19,038 nucleotides of DNA from CADBRN01 sp050944685 (GTDB lineage: Bacteria; Bacillota; Clostridia; Lachnospirales; Lachnospiraceae). Below, piece by piece: positions 15,249-19,038 of the stretch. The stretch lies in contig JBMNRP010000032.1 of assembly GCA_050944685.1 (NCBI GenBank), positions 1-19,038 on the forward strand. The letters are read 5' to 3'. A model generated the notes under the pieces. It had not been told where the DNA came from. It did no database searches and saw only the letters and a program-made list of their open reading frames with translations. The position numbers were made by a program, and so were the translations under genes. Numbering within the stretch: position 1 is the stretch's first letter; every line of letters begins with the position of its first letter.

Positions 15249-15262
15249 CGAACATTTGTTTG
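15249..15262. promoter_or_regulatory. LexA (SOS) box of recA
   Basis: CGAACATTTGTTTG matches the Gram-positive LexA operator CGAAC-N4-GTTYG at every conserved end position. It lies 11 bases after the recA -10 box, where bound LexA would block initiation. This is the usual arrangement for SOS-controlled recA. Confidence 0.8.
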
Positions 15263-15275
15263 CAAATGAAGAGAC

Positions 15276-15318
15276 CGCTCCTCTGCGGGCGGATGACCGG
15301 CAACAGGGCGGAGGAGCG
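15276..15318 (+). other. Strong hairpin in the recA leader
   Basis: Bases 15276-15286 pair with 15308-15318 (11 pairs including one G-T; core CGCTCCTC/GAGGAGCG). Inside, CGG 15290-15292 pairs with CCG 15297-15299 around ATGA. No T-run follows, so it is not a terminator. It lies 74 bases before the recA start and does not cover the ribosome site. Confidence 0.55.
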
Positions 15319-15391
15319 ATGGGACAGCGCCCGGACGCGGGTGAATATTTCAGAATTTCAGGGGCTGGAATACAGCGGAATGGAGATTATT

Positions 15392-16495
15392 ATGGCGGAA
15401 AATCGCACAAAGTACGGAAAGGTGGCAGACGGAAAGCAGCAGGCGCTGGAGGCGGCTCTCGGACAGATCGAGAAGCAGTACGGAAAGGGCGCGGTGATGA
15501 AGCTGGGTGACGGCGCGAGCATGAACGTGGAAACGGTCCCGACCGGATCTCTGAGCCTCGATATCGCGCTGGGACTCGGAGGTATTCCGAAAGGACGGAT
15601 CGTCGAGATCTACGGGCCGGAATCTTCCGGAAAGACGACGGTCGCTCTGCATATGGTCGCTTCGGTTCAGAAGCGCGGAGGCATCGCGGGCTTTATTGAC
15701 GCGGAGCACGCTCTGGACCCGGTCTACGCCAGAAACATCGGGGTGGATATCGACAATCTTTACATTTCTCAGCCGGACAACGGCGAGCAGGCACTTGAGA
15801 TCACGGAGACGATGGTGCGCTCCGGCGCCGTGGACATTATCATCGTGGATTCGGTTGCCGCTCTCGTCCCGAAGGCGGAGATCGACGGGGAGATGGGAGA
15901 TTCCCACGTGGGTCTGCAGGCCCGCATGATGTCCCAGGCGTGCCGGAAACTGACGGCGGCCATCAGCCGCACGAACTGCATTGTTGTCTTCATCAACCAG
16001 CTCCGCGAGAAAGTCGGAGTGATGTTCGGAAATCCGGAGACGACGACCGGCGGCCGGGCTCTGAAGTTCTATTCCTCGATCCGCCTGGATGTGAGAAGGA
16101 TCGAGTCGCTGAAGAAAAACGGAGTGGTCATCGGAAACCGCACCCGCGTGAAGGTCGTGAAAAACAAGGTTGCGCCGCCGTTCCGGGAGGCGGAATTCGA
16201 CATCATGTTCGGAAAAGGGATTTCGCGTTCCGGCGATATTCTGGATCTGGCGGCGGACAAAAATATTATCGTGAAGAGCGGAGCCTGGTATTCATATAAC
16301 GGAGAGAAGATCGGTCAGGGCCGCGAGAACGCAAAGCTGTTCCTGGAGGAGAATGGAGACTTCATGCAGATGATCGAGAACAAGGTCCGGGAGGCATACG
16401 GTCTTTCCGCCGAGGAGCCGGTTCCGGGTGAAGACGGAGAAAGCGAAGAGAAGAAGGCGGATCCGGAGATTGCCTCGGAAGATAAAGACCTGTAA
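15392..16495 (+). CDS. recA: Recombinase A
   Basis: A 367-residue RecA, the ATP-dependent strand-exchange protein of homologous recombination and the co-protease that triggers LexA self-cleavage. The Walker A motif GPESSGKTT is at residues 75-83, Walker B is DIIIVDSVAAL, the L1 region MGDSHVGLQARMMSQA and L2 NQLREKVGVMFGNPETTTGG are intact, and the tail is strongly acidic (EDGESEEKKADPEIASEDKD). The ATG at 15392 has GGAG six bases upstream and gives the usual N-terminus; the frame is open back to 15260 but runs through the leader hairpin and is unlikely to be translated. It is preceded by a sigma-A promoter and LexA box, and recX follows after 14 bases. Confidence 0.97.
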   Translation: MAENRTKYGKVADGKQQALEAALGQIEKQYGKGAVMKLGDGASMNVETVPTGSLSLDIALGLGGIPKGRIVEIYGPESSGKTTVALHMVASVQKRGGIAGFIDAEHALDPVYARNIGVDIDNLYISQPDNGEQALEITETMVRSGAVDIIIVDSVAALVPKAEIDGEMGDSHVGLQARMMSQACRKLTAAISRTNCIVVFINQLREKVGVMFGNPETTTGGRALKFYSSIRLDVRRIESLKKNGVVIGNRTRVKVVKNKVAPPFREAEFDIMFGKGISRSGDILDLAADKNIIVKSGAWYSYNGEKIGQGRENAKLFLEENGDFMQMIENKVREAYGLSAEEPVPGEDGESEEKKADPEIASEDKDL

Positions 16496-16509
16496 AACCG
16501 GAGCTTTTC

Positions 16510-17046
16510 ATGAGCATGAAATCGGATGAATTGACAGAGAAGATCCGGCAGATTGAGAGGCCGGGAAAAAATGAAGAACGCGAGATTCCGGAGGAAAGCC
16601 GCGGAGCCGTGAAAAAGGCGATGAATCTTCTGACGTATAAGGACCGCTCGGAAAAAGAACTGCGTGACCGGCTGGCGGCGGAGGGCTTTGAAGAGGCGCA
16701 GATCGCGGACGCTCTGAATTATGTCGGAGCGTTTGGCTACATCAATGATAAAAGATATGCGGAGAATTATGTCGCATCCTACGCGGGGAAAAAGAGCCGG
16801 AACGCGATCCGCCTTGAACTCCGGAAAAAGGGAGTGGATGAGAACTGGATCGACCTTGCGCTGGAAGATGTGCCCGAGGACGAAACGGAGCAGATGAAGG
16901 AGCTTCTCGTCCGGAAGGCGGGTCCGCCGCACCGTCTGGAAGACAGGGAGAAGAGGCGACTCTGCGCCTTTCTGGGGCGGCGGGGTTACTCCACGGGAGC
17001 CGTCTGGAAAGCGATCCGGTCGTATGAGGAGGAAGATCCGGATTAA
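16510..17046 (+). CDS. recX: Regulatory protein RecX
   Basis: A 178-residue RecX, a small helical protein that binds RecA filaments and modulates their activity. It shows the repeated three-helix RecX pattern: AMNLLTYKDRSEKELRDRLA, ALNYVGAFGYINDKRYAENY, then RLELRKKGVDENWIDLAL and a last repeat with FLGRRGYSTGAVWKAI. The length is in the normal range. GGAG stands six bases before the ATG at 16510, and the recA stop is 14 bases upstream, so the two genes share a transcript and SOS control. A terminator follows. Confidence 0.93.
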   Translation: MSMKSDELTEKIRQIERPGKNEEREIPEESRGAVKKAMNLLTYKDRSEKELRDRLAAEGFEEAQIADALNYVGAFGYINDKRYAENYVASYAGKKSRNAIRLELRKKGVDENWIDLALEDVPEDETEQMKELLVRKAGPPHRLEDREKRRLCAFLGRRGYSTGAVWKAIRSYEEEDPD

Positions 17047-17133
17047 TGTGTAACGTGACCGCTTCTGCCGTAAGCAATTTTCCGAGACATTTCTTGTTTT
17101 TTCAGCGTTTATTCATCCCCGAAAGGGGGTCAG

Positions 17134-17181
17134 CCGTCCCGTTTCCGGAGAGTGTTTTCCGGACGCCCTGGACGGTTTTTT
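17134..17181 (+). terminator. Terminator after recX
   Basis: CCGTCC (17134-17139) pairs with GGACGG (17170-17175), with an inner CCGGA/TCCGG hairpin in the loop, followed by TTTTTT. A small CCCC-GAAA-GGGG hairpin lies just upstream (17117-17128). Confidence 0.65.
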
Positions 17182-17217
17182 CAGGGAAACAAACAGGAAA
17201 TCAGGGGCAAACAATAT

Positions 17218-17246
17218 TTGACAAATATCTGTGTAAAGTATAAGAT
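17218..17246 (+). promoter_or_regulatory. Sigma-A promoter of rny
   Basis: A perfect TTGACA (17218-17223) stands 17 bases before TAAGAT (17241-17246). The leader to the rny start is about 43 bases. Confidence 0.75.
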
Positions 17247-17295
17247 TAGTGTGTTGTGATTGTACAATGAAAACTTAATAGGAGGTGCTCCTGTA

Positions 17296-18864
17296 ATGAA
17301 TCCAGTAGCAATCGCTGTGATTGTTGCGGTTATTGCAGTGATTGTCACCATACTGGTTGCTGTTCCGATCGCCGGAAAGAAAGCAGTCGAGAAGAAAGTC
17401 AGAGAAGATTCTGAAAAAATCGGGACTGCTGAAGAGAAGGCAAGAAATATCATTGACGAAGCAATCAAAACAGCAGAGGCGAAGAAGCGCGAGGCACTTG
17501 TCGAAGCCAAAGAGGAAGGCCTGAAACTCAAAAATGAGCACGACAGGGAGTACAGAGAGCGCAGAGCCGAGCTGCAGAAGTATGAGAAGCGTGTCCTTTC
17601 AAAAGAGGAATCCGTCGATAAAAAGGCGGAATCTCTGGAGCGCCGTGAGAGTCACCTGACCGCGAAGGAAACAGAGCTGAAGAAGAAAGAAAAGCTTGTT
17701 GACGAATTACAAGAAAAACGCGTACAGGAGCTGGAGAAAATCTCCGGGCTAACCTCCGAAGAAGCAAAAGATTATTTACTCAAATCTGTTGAAGAAGATG
17801 TAAAAGAGGACACGGCGAAGCTCTACAAAGAGTATGTTGCAAGAGCCAAAGAGGATGCGGACCGCAAGGCGCAGGAATATGTCGTCACCGCGATCCAGAA
17901 GTGTGCTGTTGACCACGTGTCCGAGACGACGATTTCCGTCGTCCAGCTTCCGAATGACGAGATGAAGGGTCGTATCATCGGCCGTGAAGGCAGAAACATC
18001 CGTGCGCTGGAACAGGCGACGGGAGTTGACCTGATCATTGACGACACACCGGAAGCAGTCGTTCTTTCCTCCTTCGATCCGATCCGCCGCGAGGTCGCGA
18101 GAATCGCCCTCGAGAAGCTGATCGTAGACGGACGTATTCATCCGGCGAGAATCGAGGAGATGACGGAAAAAGCGAGAAAAGAAGTTGATGCCAGAATCCG
18201 CGAGGAAGGAGAGTCCGCGTGCATGGAAGTCGGTGTACGGGGCATCCATCCGGAGCTGGTCCGTCTTCTCGGCTGTATGGTTTTCCGTACCAGCTACGGA
18301 CAGAATGCCCTGCGTCACTCGATCGAGGTCGCACAGCTTTCCGGCCTTCTGGCGGGAGAAATCGGGCTGGATGTCCGGATGGCGAAGCGCGCGGGACTGT
18401 TGCATGATATTGGAAAATCGATTGACCATGAGGTAGAGGGTTCACATGTCCAGATTGGTTCGGATCTTTGCAAGAAATATAAAGAACCGGCCGTCGTCAT
18501 CAATGCAGTTGAGTCTCACCACGGAGACACGGAGCCGACTTCGCTGATCTCCTGCATCGTTCAGGCGGCGGATGCGATTTCTGCATCACGGCCGGGAGCG
18601 AGAAGAGAGACGCTGGAAGCATATACCAATCGTCTGAAAGATCTTGAAGATATCACAAATTCTTTCAAGGGAGTAGAAAAATCTTTTGCCATTCAGGCAG
18701 GCAGAGAAGTACGCGTTATGGTAGTACCGGAACAGGTTTCTGACGCTGACATGGTACTGCTGGCCAGGGATATTTCAAAGCGCATCGAGGATGAGCTGGA
18801 TTATCCGGGGCAGATCAAAGTAAATGTAATTCGTGAAAGCCGCGTAACAGACTACGCGAAGTAA
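17296..18864 (+). CDS. rny: Ribonuclease Y
   Basis: A 522-residue RNase Y, the membrane-anchored endoribonuclease that starts bulk mRNA decay in many Firmicutes. It has one N-terminal membrane helix (residues 3-26), a long charged coiled coil (about 30-200), a KH RNA-binding domain with the GREG loop at 229-232, and an HD metal-dependent nuclease domain with the histidine-aspartate pair H370-D371 in LLHDIGKS. The length is the family standard. AGGAGGTG stands eight bases before the ATG at 17296; an upstream in-frame start at 17260 has no ribosome site. It has its own promoter and terminator. The group II intron end begins just behind that terminator. Confidence 0.97.
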   Translation: MNPVAIAVIVAVIAVIVTILVAVPIAGKKAVEKKVREDSEKIGTAEEKARNIIDEAIKTAEAKKREALVEAKEEGLKLKNEHDREYRERRAELQKYEKRVLSKEESVDKKAESLERRESHLTAKETELKKKEKLVDELQEKRVQELEKISGLTSEEAKDYLLKSVEEDVKEDTAKLYKEYVARAKEDADRKAQEYVVTAIQKCAVDHVSETTISVVQLPNDEMKGRIIGREGRNIRALEQATGVDLIIDDTPEAVVLSSFDPIRREVARIALEKLIVDGRIHPARIEEMTEKARKEVDARIREEGESACMEVGVRGIHPELVRLLGCMVFRTSYGQNALRHSIEVAQLSGLLAGEIGLDVRMAKRAGLLHDIGKSIDHEVEGSHVQIGSDLCKKYKEPAVVINAVESHHGDTEPTSLISCIVQAADAISASRPGARRETLEAYTNRLKDLEDITNSFKGVEKSFAIQAGREVRVMVVPEQVSDADMVLLARDISKRIEDELDYPGQIKVNVIRESRVTDYAK

Positions 18865-18873
18865 ACAGGACAG

Positions 18874-18910
18874 AAAAAGACCGTCGCATTTTATTTGCGA
18901 CGGCCTTTTT
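18874..18910 (+). terminator. Intrinsic terminator of rny
   Basis: CCGTCGCA (18881-18888) pairs with TGCGACGG (18896-18903). AAAAAG before the stem can also pair with CTTTTT after it, so it may work on both strands. The T-run ends at 18910, four bases before the intron start. Confidence 0.9.
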
Positions 18911-18914
18911 GCGT

Positions 18915-19038
18915 GTGCGCCCGGCGGCGCACGTTCCTAGCTGGTGAAAGTCCAGAGTCCGCCCGGTAGTGGGAAGGACATAGCCGAAGGCAAGGGTGCC
19001 CATCGCGAGATGGGATCCGAAGGAAGCCGGATGCGCTG
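18915..19038 (+). mobile_element. Group II intron (IIC-like), 5' end only
   Basis: From 18915 the sequence GTGCGCCCGGC fits the group II 5' consensus GTGYG; the alternative GTGTG at 18913 also fits. It continues with GGTGAAAGTCC, AAGGCAAGGGTG and CGAAGGAAGC segments typical of domain I. The order and spacing resemble, from memory, the Oceanobacillus iheyensis group IIC intron. The start lies four bases after the T-run of the rny terminator, which is the known preferred insertion site of IIC introns. The rest (domains II-VI and the protein) lies outside the window. The exact first base is uncertain by two. Confidence 0.75.

Noticed and set aside
15260..15391. N-terminal extension of RecA by 44 residues
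   Set aside because: The open frame continues upstream but crosses the LexA box and leader hairpin; the ATG at 15392 has a good ribosome site and gives the usual RecA N-terminus.
1..19038. CRISPR arrays, tRNA or rRNA genes, and insertion-sequence transposases
   Set aside because: No regularly spaced direct repeats, no tRNA-like cloverleaf and no transposase motifs were seen on either strand by eye.

Overview
This window looks like a piece of a Clostridia (Firmicutes) chromosome, most likely Lachnospiraceae or a close relative. The signs are a type III glutamine synthetase, a CdaR-type regulator, RNase Y, RecX, sigma-A promoters of TTGACA/TATAAT type, strong AGGAGG ribosome binding sites, and a fairly GC-rich low-GC-Gram-positive style of coding. 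No marker gene gives a genus, so the placement is an inference.

Layout. Positions 1-124 are the 3' end of a group II intron, IIC-like: the last codons of its reverse transcriptase/maturase, domain V and domain VI. A minus-strand short-chain dehydrogenase follows (160-873). Then comes a plus-strand run: a DagK-type lipid kinase (1133-2047), type III glutamine synthetase with a long leader that carries an attenuator-like terminator (2443-4560), a degenerate WecG/TagA-fold protein (4717-5412), a CdaR/PucR-type regulator (5538-6623), ftsE-ftsX (6672-8265) and a C-terminal processing protease (8320-9495). uvrB lies on the minus strand (9605-11590), convergent with the protease gene and divergent from ptsI. 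ptsI-glgA form a pair (11868-14963). The right part holds recA-recX under a LexA-box promoter (15392-17046) and rny (17296-18864). Directly after the rny terminator, at about 18915, the 5' end of a second group IIC-like intron begins and runs off the window.

Function. The genes are mostly core cell functions: nitrogen assimilation (glnN), cell-wall hydrolase control (ftsEX), envelope proteolysis (ctpA-like), lipid recycling (dagK), nucleotide excision repair and SOS recombination (uvrB, recA, recX), sugar uptake phosphorelay and glycogen synthesis (ptsI, glgA), and mRNA turnover (rny). I see no defence island, CRISPR array, biosynthetic cluster, tRNA or rRNA.

The most interesting non-routine signals are the two same-strand group II intron ends that bracket the window (probably why the sequence stops where it does), a one-base insertion in the domain V hairpin of the left intron, the structured leader of glnN, a strong hairpin in the recA leader, and a WecG/TagA homologue whose active-site segments are altered. 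I do not see convincing evidence for a wholly new multi-gene system.
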